DNA of 64,000 bases, from assembly GCA_964017195.1 (NCBI GenBank), contig OZ024900.1, forward strand, positions 28,762,441 to 28,826,440. Reading direction: 5' to 3'. The translations under genes and the position numbers were made by a program. Positions 44,380-55,315 of this stretch are shown here, one piece after another; the first letter of the stretch is position 1; each line of letters opens with the position of its first letter. Under the pieces are notes generated by a model. It worked only from the letters and a program-made list of their open reading frames with translations. It did not search any database and had not been told where the DNA came from. This stretch comes from Siderastrea radians. Lineage: Eukaryota > Cnidaria > Anthozoa > Scleractinia > Rhizangiidae.

Positions 44380-45290
44380 ATGAGTGCAAAACAAATCAGC
44401 AGGCTATTAAAAAAATTACTACAGCCCTCAAGGGTACTGGAAAGGGGTTGCAGCCATAAAAAAACTAGCTCAGGCTGCCAAGGTCTCTGATGATGTAGCT
44501 CGAAACTGGTTGATAAAGCAAGCTCTTTGGCAGGTTTACTTGCCTGCACCACAGCACATTCCAAGACCAAAATTCGACGTGCCTGTTCCAAACAAAGTCC
44601 ACCAAGCCGATCTCCTGTATCTCCCCCATTATCACCCACCACGCTCCCGTAAGACTTTCAAGTACGCCCTCACAGTGGTAGATGTGGCTTCTCGGTACAA
44701 AGATGCCGAACCACTGACCACAAAAGAGGCTACAAGCGGATCTACAAGCGAGGACCCTAAAGATGGCCGAAACTGCCTCAGGTGGATCCCGGACGTGAGT
44801 TTATGGGGGCTGTGAATCAGCTGCTTTCGAAACACAATGTCGAGGTCAGGCGCGGTCGTGTGGATATACACCGTGATCAAGGTATTGTGGAAAGATTTAA
44901 TCGGACCCTGGCTGAGCACCTCTTCGGACACCAGTATGGCGTTGAAATGCGCCTTCCAGAAGGTCAGCGGTCAACTGAATGGCTTGCTGGATTACCCACA
45001 GTTGGTTCTGCTTTGAACAACGAAGTGACATGGTTGACTGGCAAAAAACCCGCTAAAGCAATCAAAGAAAAAACTGTTTTAGCTAAACCCTCAACTCCTC
45101 ATTTGAGACCGGTGGGTGTGAACGAAAAAAAGCTCCCCTCCGGTGTGAGTGTTCGCTATCTCTACCAACCCAATGAACTTGAAGGTGGTCGCAGAAGAGC
45201 CACAGACCCGATCTGGTCTTTGAAGGTGTTCAGTATTGAAAGATCTATCACAAAACCTAACGAACCGCTTTTGTATTTTAGGCTCGCGGT
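44380..45290 (+). pseudogene. Retroviral-type integrase (Polinton)
   Basis: ATG at 44380 (MSAKQISRLLKKLL) begins the likely N-terminus. After a shift near 44430 the next frame shows helical DNA-binding sequence (KKLAQAAKVSDDVARNWLI), then the first catalytic Asp in HQADLLYLPH and ALTVVDVASRYKDAEPL. A second shift near 44790 leads to DPGREFMGAVNQLL (second Asp) and DQGIVERFNRTLAEHL (catalytic Glu), with a C-terminal chromo/SH3-like stretch to about 45285. The DDE residues are all present. The region between first and second Asp is shortened (about 44745-44790). Its 3' end abuts the antisense polymerase. Confidence 0.78.
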
Positions 45291-48200
45291 TACTCCATTT
45301 ATCCCAAGCAAACCAATTTTCTTTCGTTGCTTCAAACTCATCAAAACGCTCTGGTCGGATCGCTTTTTCAAGCGTTTTGTGTGAAAGTGCAAAGTACAGA
45401 CTGTCCGTGTCCATCTGGATGAGTTCGAAATCCCTCCTATCAACAAAGTAATCCAAACAATCATAATAGAACTTAAGCATACGCAACTTAGCCAACTGAT
45501 ACACTACAATTCCGATTTGAAAGGGGCGGTTAATCGTAACCTTTTCTTTTCTGAACTCGGTGTCAAACGCGTCCCCGATTTCTTCCATGTGATCGAACCA
45601 CACTGACCGTTTCCCTGTATCGACCTTTCCCTGATCCTTTGTGTAAATAACCTTTGTTTGCCGCTCTTAACAGCCTCTATTAACTTACCGTATGCACTAT
45701 TACCCAACAGTTTAAACACTTCTGCGAGCAGGGCTTTGTCTGGATCAGATTCCCCTTCGCGCCTATTCTCTGTGACTTGCTGAACAAACCAGGAGAGGAT
45801 TTTTTGTGGTTTATAGTCGATGGTGCGGTACACTGCTGTGATCTTAAGCCCGTTATCGAGATACCATTCTAAAAGCGGCGCGTAAAGCAAGTTTTTTTTT
45901 TTGTAGAAAGTAGACCTAAAAGTTTTTTTGCCCTGGAATCGCGGTTCGATTGGTTTGCCTCAAATAATTTTTCATGCGCCGTGGAATCGCCTGTTTTGGG
46001 ATGATGTTTTGAAACAAAGGAGGAAATTCCTCAAATTTACCCCACAACTCATTTGCTACCGAAATGTCTACCTCCGCAAACCCAAACCATTGTTTCGCCT
46101 TTAACCGATTTTCAAACTCTGCAACAGCTCCGGATAAGGGTAAACTACAACCTTTTCTTTAGTGCAAGGCATTTCTTGAAACATAGCACTAGGATACAAA
46201 GCGTTGGCGTCCTAACCAACCACTCGCGGAGCGTATTTTTCTTTTTCTAACCTCGTGTTTTCTTGTGAAAACCAGACTTGGCCCACCCACAACAGCTTCT
46301 TTCGACATGCCATATGCCTTTCTTTCTGGGGCGTACAACTCGAGTGCGTCGCGTTTGCCTAAAGTACCTCGCAAAAGGTATTTCAACGACACCCCTGGAA
46401 GAGAAACTCTGTCTTTAAAAATGTCAATACCAAGGGTTGTGTAAAAATCTCTCATTTTTTCTAAAGATTACAGAAACGGACCCACATCTAGATTATTATA
46501 ATATTCCAACCAGTCGGCAAATGTTACCATACCACGCTCATGAAATACGCGCTTACACTCTTCAGATTCTTCAGGTGACAAAACAAACTTGTTTTTTAGT
46601 TTTGAAAACCAATAATTATGAGGTGGCAAACCTTCGTAGTCTAGTTTGTCTGCGCTATCATTAACCACTCGTATGGCAGCCAAGATTTTGTCTGACCGCT
46701 TCCATATGTTTTAACCCATTTTTCGAAACTTGTGCCTGGACCCAAATGGTTAATAATGTCAAAGAATTTGAAATTGGGTGTGGTCAAGAACATGATCTTC
46801 TCTTGATTCTTGGCAACAGTCACGTTTGTTTTCATTCCCGACATGGGTTACAAAATACTTTTTTAATCAAATTTAAGTCATACTTACCTGAGTTAAAACC
46901 AACCACGGGATCTGTTTGCACCATTCATTCATAGCCAATTGTTGTTTCTTTGGCAACAACTCAAAATCTGTCGGGATGTATTTTTGTTTGATGTCTTCCC
47001 TCAAAACTTTACCTCGCCTTACAATTGCTTCCCAAAACTTCCGTACCAATTCTTATGGGTGTTTCGAACAAATGTGTTCAGGTTCTCTGTTGAGGGTGTC
47101 GGCCAATGATACAGACACGGGGATGTGCTCGTTTTCAAAGACAAGATCCTTTGTTGCCACAGTTCTTTTTGTCGGATCTTGAAAGGATTCAAAATCGAAT
47201 ATAATTGCATGAGGAAACGTATCATTCCTCTTTTTTGGTAAACGATCATTCCACCAAGGTCGGGGGCGTTCATGCTCCCAACGGACAACCAATTTATAAC
47301 CAGCTGCCTGTATTTCACTATTTCTGCGAAGTATCATTTCATAGGCTTTTTCGCATAACAAGCTCTCTTTCCTTAGGTGAAGGATAACATTTTCGACAGC
47401 CATGAAAATGGCAACCATGATATTGAAATACGGTTTTACTTTCAGGATGGTAACCGTCAACAGGATGTTTGGCAATAACCCGCTCGCCTCCATGCCCACA
47501 AGCGTGGTGGTGTATGTGGATTCCACGCTGTCTAGACTCATATTCTAACCAACAACAAGCTTTTATACCAAACCTTCCTTTCGGAAAGAACGTGCGTTCG
47601 AACAAGGATTCGGGGGGCAAAGATTTTTTCTCCGGGGCACTTAATTTTGGTTTGACCGTTTGAGCATCTTTCGGCGTGACGCAGAAGATTACACGACTTT
47701 GTAAATCTTGCATCACAGTGCGCACATGCATAAGTATTTGTAGCCTTTTCTAGATTTGTGATTAAAAAGGCATACTCTTTAAAAATTGCAATTGTCATAG
47801 GTGAGTTTCTTCTTTTTCTTCATCATCTTCAAAACAACCCTTTAACGCAAATACCCCCTCTGGTGTCACGTCATAAACAACAATTTCTTGATTAAAATTT
47901 TTATCAATTAATGGAATATGTCGAAACTCTACAATTTCGTTTGGAATGGTGTGCATTATAAAAAATTCCCTAGCCAGTGTTTTTGTTATTCTTTGATTAT
48001 ATCGTTTATCAGCCCCATGGTGCACCGCTAAACATCTAAACACACAAAGATAATCATTAAAATTATCAAGGGCAATCAACCCCTTCTTTTTTCGCAACCA
48101 ATCTGACAAACATCCTTCTCCAACCCGCAATGGTTGTTGGTCTAAAATAATTTTCATTTGAACCGATAGGTGTTTTTCAAACACAAATTTTGTGTTCGGT

Positions 48201-48737
48201 CGGTTAATGTTTTCACCACCCAACCGTCTTTCTTCTTGCTGTTCCAACCACGCTTATGCGTTACCGTGAGTAGCAAACCAAGGACTTTAATCTATCTTGA
48301 AATCAAACAAGGGGTTTTGTTCGTTTCAATATTTCTTAGAAGATAGCTGTGAGAGTAATTTATTTTAAACCTGTTGTGAACAGAGTCACGAATTTTATCC
48401 ATTATTTGTGCGGTTAACACATTATTTAGATTAGAAAGAAATTGCCATTTGATAATTTGCCTACCGCGTTCTTCAAAAACATTGTTATAATTAGCAATTT
48501 CAAACCAGTTGGGGTCTTGAGGTTGATGAGAGTATCTGCAACATAATTCTCATTCAAAGGATCCAATTGCTCAAGAATTTGCCTTCTTTTCTGATCCTTT
48601 CTGATGCGAGGTGGGCGTACAGATTGATACCACCCTGGACTTAATGGTGGTGAAAGATTTTCTCGCTCCTCCGCGGTTAATGGCACATCAAAGATTGTCG
48701 TTTGTGCTGAAGTAACAGGTAACGATTGCTTTGTCAT
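45225..48737 (-). pseudogene. Protein-primed B-family DNA polymerase (Polinton)
   Basis: Fragments in order on the minus strand: N-terminal region from ATG 48737; WLRKKKGLIALDNFNDYLCVFRC-type segment (frame 48247-47795); a C2H2 finger (CAHCDARFTKSCNLLRH, about 47732-47660); exonuclease motif FDFES (near 47199); exonuclease region with FFDIINHLGPGTSFEKWV (frame 46844-46641); palm motif B LLGNSAYGKL (near 45701); and motif C MDTDSLY (near 45414). At least eight frame changes or stops. The thumb after motif C stops at about 45225, where the sequence becomes the antisense of the integrase. That C-terminal loss, plus the many breaks, makes the gene inactive. Confidence 0.82.
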
Positions 48738-48760
48738 CGTTATATGTATATTACTTCAAA

Positions 48761-49002
48761 AATATAACACAATTGAAAAATTCAACCTTGGCTATTACCC
48801 TCGCACAACACAGTGCCAGGGTATACATAAAAACATTTTATTTAATTGAAAATTATTTTGCTCCCGATCTTGTCCTTGCGGATTTCCCTTGTATGTCTGT
48901 CAAAAGGGAATTGCCCTGAAAACGGTTTTTAGCCGCTTTTTACTGGTTTTTAACCGCTTTCAAAAAAACCACATTATTTTGACTCCGCATATACTACTAG
49001 TT
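48761..49002. other. Right flank of Polinton-type element
   Basis: Contains GGTTTTTAGCCGCTTTTTACTGG and similar phrases, but no inverted match to the left flank was found. No gene. Confidence 0.35.
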
Positions 49003-51705
49003 GTGAACGGCGTAGCGGTGTCACAGTGATTTAGGTATCCCCGTGTTTTGGATACCCCTTACCCAAATCCTTAATAGCCTGTTCCAGGCTCTCAGATAGT
49101 TGGGAGAGCACGAAAATTAGAAAGGGAACGCGAAAATAAGACGCGCAGGATCTGGAAAAATGGGGGCGGTGCCAAAACACTGATTCTTACACTGACAAAA
49201 GACTGGAAGAAGCGAGGATCTCCATTACAAATGTTTTTATCATTAATTTCGGGGCAATGTCCTGAAATATAGTCGAAAGTAAAGTAATTCTTGATATAAA
49301 GATTGGTTTCTTTATGCCTTTAGTTGACCGCCAGCCGCTTTTAATATCTTGGGCGAACATGAATTGCACGATCGCAAATAGCTGCAAACAGTGAGCCGCT
49401 GGTTTCAAAACGAACGCGAGGGATACCGCGATCGGAAGCGGTCAAATAGAAGCCAGCCTTAATTAAGGTGGCCCGATACTATTTATTTGCGTGAGGGGCA
49501 ACTGTTTTGAAATCAAATTTTTAGCTGCTCAACAGCATTCGATTGCTGAGGTATTTTAGACGCTGAAAAAGGAATGCTTGAAGTTTATTAATAGCGTACT
49601 TTTATTGAGATCGATGCGAACTTACGAAAATTTTCAGTAATTTTCTTGAACCTGGTCGTCAAAGAAAATGCGTGTTTTCGGGAAAATGAAAAGAGGTTTT
49701 TCTTTCATATTACTCTGAACAGGTGCTGGAACCTCAAAGATTTCAGGGACCAAGTTTCAGATAAATCAGCTCCACACAACCTTTATAGCAAACGGTGATA
49801 AAAATTGTTACCAGAATATTATGTACACGCATTTAGCCATAATTACTACGAAAAGAATTAAAGCAGCAGAGAATCGCAATTACTAGAACAAAGGTAAATA
49901 TGTCTTGTAACTTATGTATCAGAGTCAAAGCGATAAGGAACGGGTTTGTCGGCACTATACGGTGAAGGGAGAGCACGCCTTGCCGGTAAAAATTATGGCA
50001 ACCACGTCGTTTTCAAGGTTTCGCTCAATTTTTTGCTCTTTTTGTCTTTTTCGGAAAACCGCCGTGAGCACCTTCTGTCAAATTTTGGCTTATGCCCATG
50101 CGCTTAAGTGAAATATTGCTCATTTCAACATAGAAACTAGTAGAAAATTTTGCTGAAATGTAAAATATTGCTTTTCTAGCAAAACGTAGTGCAATTTAGC
50201 AACGCAGCACCCAAGAAAAACATGTAACAGTAAAAATTACGGGTTTTCTGGAAAAAAGTATGCGTGAAAGGGTTGAAACTGCAATACAGTTGATCGATCT
50301 GTATCCTGTTATACCTGCTGAAGAAAACGCGAAAACATTGCAACACACATTTATTATAAATGTAATGGCAAAACTACATTTTTTTTTCATGCCCAGGTTC
50401 GTGTATGCTTACTTCTAAAGACACACCTTGCATTGAGTAAACTGATCCCAGTGTTTGGCTGAACTGGAGCTAATTAAATGCGCAAATTGTCACGCAGTAT
50501 CCAGAGGTTGACTTAGTTGACTTACATAAAAAGACTAAGGAACTTGTTTTGGTTTTTCTTCTATCGGTTTTACATACAGTATTAAGCTCGTCCTGAAAGC
50601 TTGAAGTCCATTTGCACACTATCAAATCACACATGGAAAACGTTTAAAGTGCCTGCGAAGTAAAAGCTAAGTTAAGCTTATTTGAAAGGCCTTTCAAGAT
50701 GAAGAAGGGTGGTGTTTTCAGTTTTGCAATATCTTCATTCATTCCAAAGTTATTCAATTTTTTGTATTATGCAAATTAGAAATTGATGACGTCATAAGTG
50801 GTTACAGCATTGAGACAAATCACAACATGAAGAATATCTCTGGAAAGAATGGGTCAAGGAAACTGAAACTTGGCACCAATATTGTGCCTTACGAAAGACA
50901 CAAGGTGAGATATATAGCGCTGCTGCCATGGCAACAATCTTGGCTCCTGTCTCTTTCAGTTTGAACTAAATATTACCATTTGTGACTCTATAACGAGTGA
51001 AAGAAGGACCTGTCCTAAACATTACGCCCACATGGTGCTTAGTTTCCTCATCAACAATTAAGGAATGGACAATGTTTGTAAAACCTAAAAAGGGCAAATG
51101 TCACTCTTGCAAGAAAGAGGCCTAAAAGCTAAACCATTGTCATGGCAACATCGTTAATGTGTGTCTTTCTTAAGAGACATTACTGGTGCCAAGTTTCAGT
51201 TACAATGCCTCTCTGTTTCCAGAGATATTTTTGATTTTGTGATTTGTCTCACACTCAAACCACTGATGACGTCATCACTTATTTTCTTTTAACTTGAATA
51301 CAAAATTATCCTTCATTTTGAAAGGCCTTTCAAATAAGCTTAACTTAGTTTTTACTTCATAGGCACTTTAATGCAGAGCAACGCGAGGCACATCGGTTCA
51401 ATTTCCTTGAGTAGGGGCGAAATGCCGAGAGGCAAAAATGCCCTCGAAGACCCAGTTCATCACATTGCTTGGCAATATGGACTTAAGAGATGTTCGCGAA
51501 ATTCCACTCGCATTTGAGAGGGGGTACCCAAATCACTAGGGTTCTGGGTATCCCGGGAGGGTACCCGGGGATACCGAAAACACGGCAGCCATATTTGGAG
51601 GGGATACCCATTTCACTAAGGATTTGGTAGGGATTTGGGCACAGGGATATCCAAAACACGGAGATACCGAAATCACTGTGACAGCGGCAGCACAACGAGT
51701 CGCGT
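49003..51705. mobile_element. Inverted-repeat-bounded 2.7-kb segment
   Basis: Left end (49003-49075) with TGTCACAGTGATTTAGGTAT and CCCGTGTTTTGGATACCCC is repeated inverted at about 51625-51705 (TATCTCCGTGTTTTGGATAT read on the minus strand). Phrases such as GGGTATCC recur at the right end. Likely termini of a non-autonomous DNA element, itself invaded by the 720-bp TTAA element. No coding region recognised; target duplication unclear. Confidence 0.5.
50648..51367. mobile_element. 720-bp TTAA-flanked foldback element
   Basis: Ends AGTGCCTGCGAAGTAAAA and TTTTTACTTCATAGGCACT face each other, each bordered by TTAA (50644-50647 and 51368-51371). Arms of about 200-240 bases include GAAAGGCCTTTCAA, GATGACGTCAT and TTGGTGCCAAGTTTCAG pairs. 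No coding capacity. piggyBac-type MITE by target duplication. Confidence 0.8.
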
Positions 51706-52020
51706 GACTGCAGAAATAACAACGGCTGTATGTTGGCCAAAGACGTTTTCTGGTCCTTCTGTTTTTGTGGATTGGTGAAGTTGACAAACGAAGTCACTGT
51801 ATCTTGGCATTTTTGTAACATGTGCCTGCAGCCAGGCCAGCTAGCTCTTCCGAGTTTATCCCAATTCAAGCGCCATTCACGCAAAGTCCTATTTTCTAAT
51901 CACTTCAACGTCGCACCCCAGCGAAGTATCAAATTCGATAAACCAGATATTTGTAAAGTCCCCTGCGCCAGTAAATATACTGCCAATAGGCCAAAAACCT
52001 GTCGTTACAAGAGTAAAAAA
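51706..52020. other. Non-coding stretch
   Basis: No gene seen. 51704-51728 resembles 10814-10836 upstream of the P450. Confidence 0.4.
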
Positions 52021-52485
52021 ACGTTCAATCCGGGAAAACAGGTGTAGGCTATGAATTCATTTATTCGTCTTGCATTCTTCCAAGCTGGAGGGTATTTGGT
52101 AAAAGGTTAAAGATTGATGTAATATTATGCATAGCAGAAGGTAGAATTTATGCTTTGAGACATCATCCCTGTAAGTTCTGCTCGTTTCTCTTGGTCCATA
52201 TGGTACCGAGAACAAGAATGCCCTGAGGGTTTTTAGTTGAGAGGCTTGAAGAGAAAGAGGTGATGGGAGTATACGATGAATAGAATGGAATGGAATGGAA
52301 TAGAATATTAGAATAGATAGAACAGAATAGAATAGAATAAAATTGCACAGAGTAACAGAATAGAATCGAATGGAAGGGAATGGGAAACAATAGAACGGAA
52401 CAAGAAAAGGCGAGTTTAATGGCACAAAAAGTGAGCCCCTCAGTGTGTTTCACAACGACTGATAAATTTCGTGCTTAGATACTTG
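52021..52485. repeat. Dispersed repeat block, copy 2
   Basis: Same-strand partner of 11281-11755. Contains a GGAAT/GAATA-rich tract at about 52276-52385. Confidence 0.8.
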
Positions 52486-52651
52486 GTTAGACAATTTTAA
52501 GGTTTAAAAACGAGAAACAAGGCTTGTTCTCTTGTCCGGAGATGGTCAAGCTTTTCCCTAACCAAACAAAAGTAAAACTCGGTGCCTGTAACATAATTAT
52601 TTGAGGACAGTGTGTTGAAATGAGATTGTGCTTTTCTCATTTATGTTTCAG

Positions 52652-55315
52652 GTTCTTCGGCTGACAGAAATGGAGTCCATCATAGAAATTTCCTTGAAGT
52701 TTGGAAAGACATTGCTCGACAACGGACAACACCAGAAAGCATATTCGATTTTCACAGAATGCCTTAAAATATCCCAAAGCACAGGCCACCCAGCTTCTAT
52801 TGCAGCATCCTTGGGATGCCTGGGGACGTTTTACATGTCAAGTGATGTAGCGCGTGGAATATCTTATTACGAGAGTGCTTTGGAGGTTTTGAACAATTTC
52901 GAGGGAAAAGGAGCCAGTGCTGAAGGAAAGAAAATAGAAGGGGATCTGAAAACAAGGCGACGTAATCAACAAATCATGGCAGATGCGTACGCATCCATTG
53001 GGTTGGCCAAGCGACAACTGAGAAAATTCACAGAATCAATACAGTATTTCGAAAAATACCTCGAGGTTTGTGAAGACCTAGGAGACGATCACGGAAAAAC
53101 AATGGCTTATGGAAACATGGGCGCTTTGTACAGAAATCTCGGGCAACTTTATCAAGCCCTGGAGTGCTTTGAAAAGGAATTGCGCATTGTTGAAGTCACA
53201 GGAGATAAGGCCCTTGAATTTCACGCTCACACAAACTTAGGACTCTGCCATCGCGATGTGGGAGAATACCCCAAGGCCCTTCATTGCTATCAGGCGTCCC
53301 TGGCTGTTGCTGTAGCAACGGGTCGTAAAGAGGATGAAGGAGGTGCTTACTCTAATTTGAGCAACGTTTACCGTTACCTTGGTGACGCCACCAAAGCTCT
53401 GGAATATTCTAAGAAGCACCTTAAGATAGCTACAGAGTTAGGGGATCTTAGAGGCCAGTTCATTGCAAGCGGAGGTCTAGCAAATGCGTACTGTGCATTG
53501 GGGGATTTTGCAACTGGCTCAACCCATTTCCAAGAGAATGCCAATCTTGCCAGAAAAATTGGGGACACAGTGCTAATTGCCCGCGCAGAGCATAGCTTAG
53601 GGCTCACTTTTTTCTTTCGTGAGGACTATATGGAGGCAATTACGCACCACAAAAACGCTCACCGCCTGTTTAAAGAAGCTGGAATGAGGTTACCCGCTTA
53701 TCACTCCATGTTAGGCAGCGCTAAGTGTCTACGCATGTTACAGGAGTACAAAGCAGCGATCGAGATTTACGAAGAGTGCATCAAGGAGTATGAACATATA
53801 CGTGCACACTTGGGAAATCAAGAAAAATTAAAAATGTCAATCGGAGATCTGCACGTTATAGTCTACAAAGCCTTAGCGTACACCATGCTTCCAGCTGATC
53901 AAGTTCAGGAAGCCATGTTAACAGAAGATCGCGGTCGCGCAATGGCGTTAAAAGATCTCCTTTACCACAAGTTCGCTGTAAAAACTGCTTACGAAAGAAC
54001 TAAAGAGCTTTGTGCAACAGATGTTAAAAGCGTCTTCAACTTTGTTGATAAGCTTCGAGAGGATGCAGATCTTACTACACTCTTGTACTCATTCTTCAAT
54101 GGCCAGATTTGCGTGTGGGTTGTTTCAAGCTCGCGTGTGGACTGTGTACGACCTTGGGGAGAGAAGGAAACGGAAAAGTACCGGGAATTAATCGAACTTA
54201 TAGATGTGTCACTGACAGAGATTAGGCAAGGCGTGCGAGAGCAGGGAACGGTTGAAGACAGAATGATCTCAGCATCTGAAGCTGGTGGTTCTGAAGATAT
54301 TTTTGCTGTCCAAGAATCTCTGTCTCTGCCTTGGAGGTTTACAGAGAAAGACACCTCAAGGAAAGCCCAGTCATGTAGAAAGGGACTGCCTAATAGCAGT
54401 CTGCTTAAGCCCATCGATGTTTCTGAACCAAGTTCTACTCAGTGTAAGTTGTACAACATTCTGATCAAACCAGTCCAGCACCTACTTCAAGGAAACAAGC
54501 TGTTAATTATTCCCGAAGCTGCGCTTTATCGCCTTCCTTTCTCTGCCTTACAGGACGACCAAGGAATCTTTCTCTCCAAGAAGTTTAGCATTCAGATATG
54601 TACCTCACTTGAAATTTTGGCGATAATCTCTGAACGTCCGAAACGGGAATTCCAAGGCGGAGCACTTGTGATAGGAAACCCTTTAGTAGGGCGTGTCCTC
54701 AGAAGGGGTGAAGAAGTGACCCCATGTGCACTACCAGGGGCACAGAGGGAGGCCGAACGAGTAGCCTCCTATCTCCATACTACGCCGCTTGTACAGCAAA
54801 TGGCTACAAAATCACGCGTTCTGAAAGACATTGCCAAAGCGAGTATAATTCACATTGCTGCCCATGGGGATCCCGAGAAAGGGGAGATTGTTCTTGCTCC
54901 AGACACAGAACCCTCCACCGAGAAAGAGTACATGTTGACTTGCACAGACATCGCTTCGCTGACCCTGCGAGCTCGTCTGGTTGTGCTCAGCTGCTGCCAA
55001 ACTGCCCAAGGAGAAATCCGAGCCGAAGGCGTTGTTGGGATAGCGCGCTCGTTTCTGGGGGCTGGTGCGAGTGCCGTAGTTGTCACATTGTGGGCTATCG
55101 ATGATGACGCCACTTTGTCTTTCATGGAGTGCTTCTATAATCGCGTGACCACAAGTCTGTCCGTGTGCCAGGCATTACAGAGGAGTATGGAAACTATGCA
55201 AGAGAAAGAAGAGTTTAAACGGATCTCTAACTGGGCGCCATTTTATGTCATTGGAGAAGACGTGATGTTCAGCAGTGAAGAGATACAGAAGATGAAGGAC
55301 AATTTTTCTGCGTAG
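52652..55315 (+). CDS. TPR-CHAT protein (TPR repeats plus caspase-like CHAT protease)
   Basis: Coding from ATG 52670 (MESIIEISLKFG) to the stop at 55313-55315, 881 residues in one exon. The exon opens after a splice acceptor TTTATGTTTCAG (to 52651), so an upstream exon, probably 5' UTR, exists; the open frame before it is intronic. Residues about 10-410 hold at least eight TPR units (e.g. AYGNMGALYRNLGQLYQAL, AHTNLGLCHRDVGEYPKAL, AYSNLSNVYRYLGDATKAL). A linker follows, then a CHAT domain (about 600-870). Its dyad is His732 in IIHIAAHGD and Cys776 in LSCCQTAQGE (Cys775 is adjacent), and it has the RSFLGAGASAVVVTLW strand. All landmarks are intact. Similar TTC28-like TPR-CHAT proteins are abundant in cnidarians; the metazoan substrate is unknown. 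A defence or cell-death role is an inference from bacterial CHAT proteases. It could be one of a gene family. Confidence 0.92.
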   Translation, partial: VLRLTEMESIIEISLKFGKTLLDNGQHQKAYSIFTECLKISQSTGHPASIAASLGCLGTFYMSSDVARGISYYESALEVLNNFEGKGASAEGKKIEGDLKTRRRNQQIMADAYASIGLAKRQLRKFTESIQYFEKYLEVCEDLGDDHGKTMAYGNMGALYRNLGQLYQALECFEKELRIVEVTGDKALEFHAHTNLGLCHRDVGEYPKALHCYQASLAVAVATGRKEDEGGAYSNLSNVYRYLGDATKALEYSKKHLKIATELGDLRGQFIASGGLANAYCALGDFATGSTHFQENANLARKIGDTVLIARAEHSLGLTFFFREDYMEAITHHKNAHRLFKEAGMRLPAYHSMLGSAKCLRMLQEYKAAIEIYEECIKEYEHIRAHLGNQEKLKMSIGDLHVIVYKALAYTMLPADQVQEAMLTEDRGRAMALKDLLYHKFAVKTAYERTKELCATDVKSVFNFVDKLREDADLTTLLYSFFNGQICVWVVSSSRVDCVRPWGEKETEKYRELIELIDVSLTEIRQGVREQGTVEDRMISASEAGGSEDIFAVQESLSLPWRFTEKDTSRKAQSCRKGLPNSSLLKPIDVSEPSSTQCKLYNILIKPVQHLLQGNKLLIIPEAALYRLPFSALQDDQGIFLSKKFSIQICTSLEILAIISERPKREFQGGALVIGNPLVGRVLRRGEEVTPCALPGAQREAERVASYLHTTPLVQQMATKSRVLKDIAKASIIHIAAHGDPEKGEIVLAPDTEPSTEKEYMLTCTDIASLTLRARLVVLSCCQTAQGEIRAEGVVGIARSFLGAGASAVVVTLWAIDDDATLSFMECFYNRVTTSLSVCQALQRSMETMQEKEEFKRISNWAPFYVIGEDVMFSSEEIQKMKDNFSA

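Larger units (their letters stand above)
35900..48760. mobile_element. Decayed Polinton/Maverick-type virus-like element
   Basis: A 12.8-kb cluster with the hallmark set of a Polinton or adintovirus-like element: protein-primed B-family DNA polymerase, retroviral-type integrase, packaging ATPase, adenain-type protease, major capsid protein, probable minor capsid and PLA2-like proteins, and a collagen-like fibre. Minus-strand virion genes occupy 36.1-40.8 kb, plus-strand ATPase, fibre and integrase 40.95-45.3 kb, and the polymerase runs in from the right on the minus strand. Almost every gene has stops or frameshifts, so the copy is inactive. Terminal repeats and target duplication were not found, so the ends are approximate. 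Confidence 0.85.
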
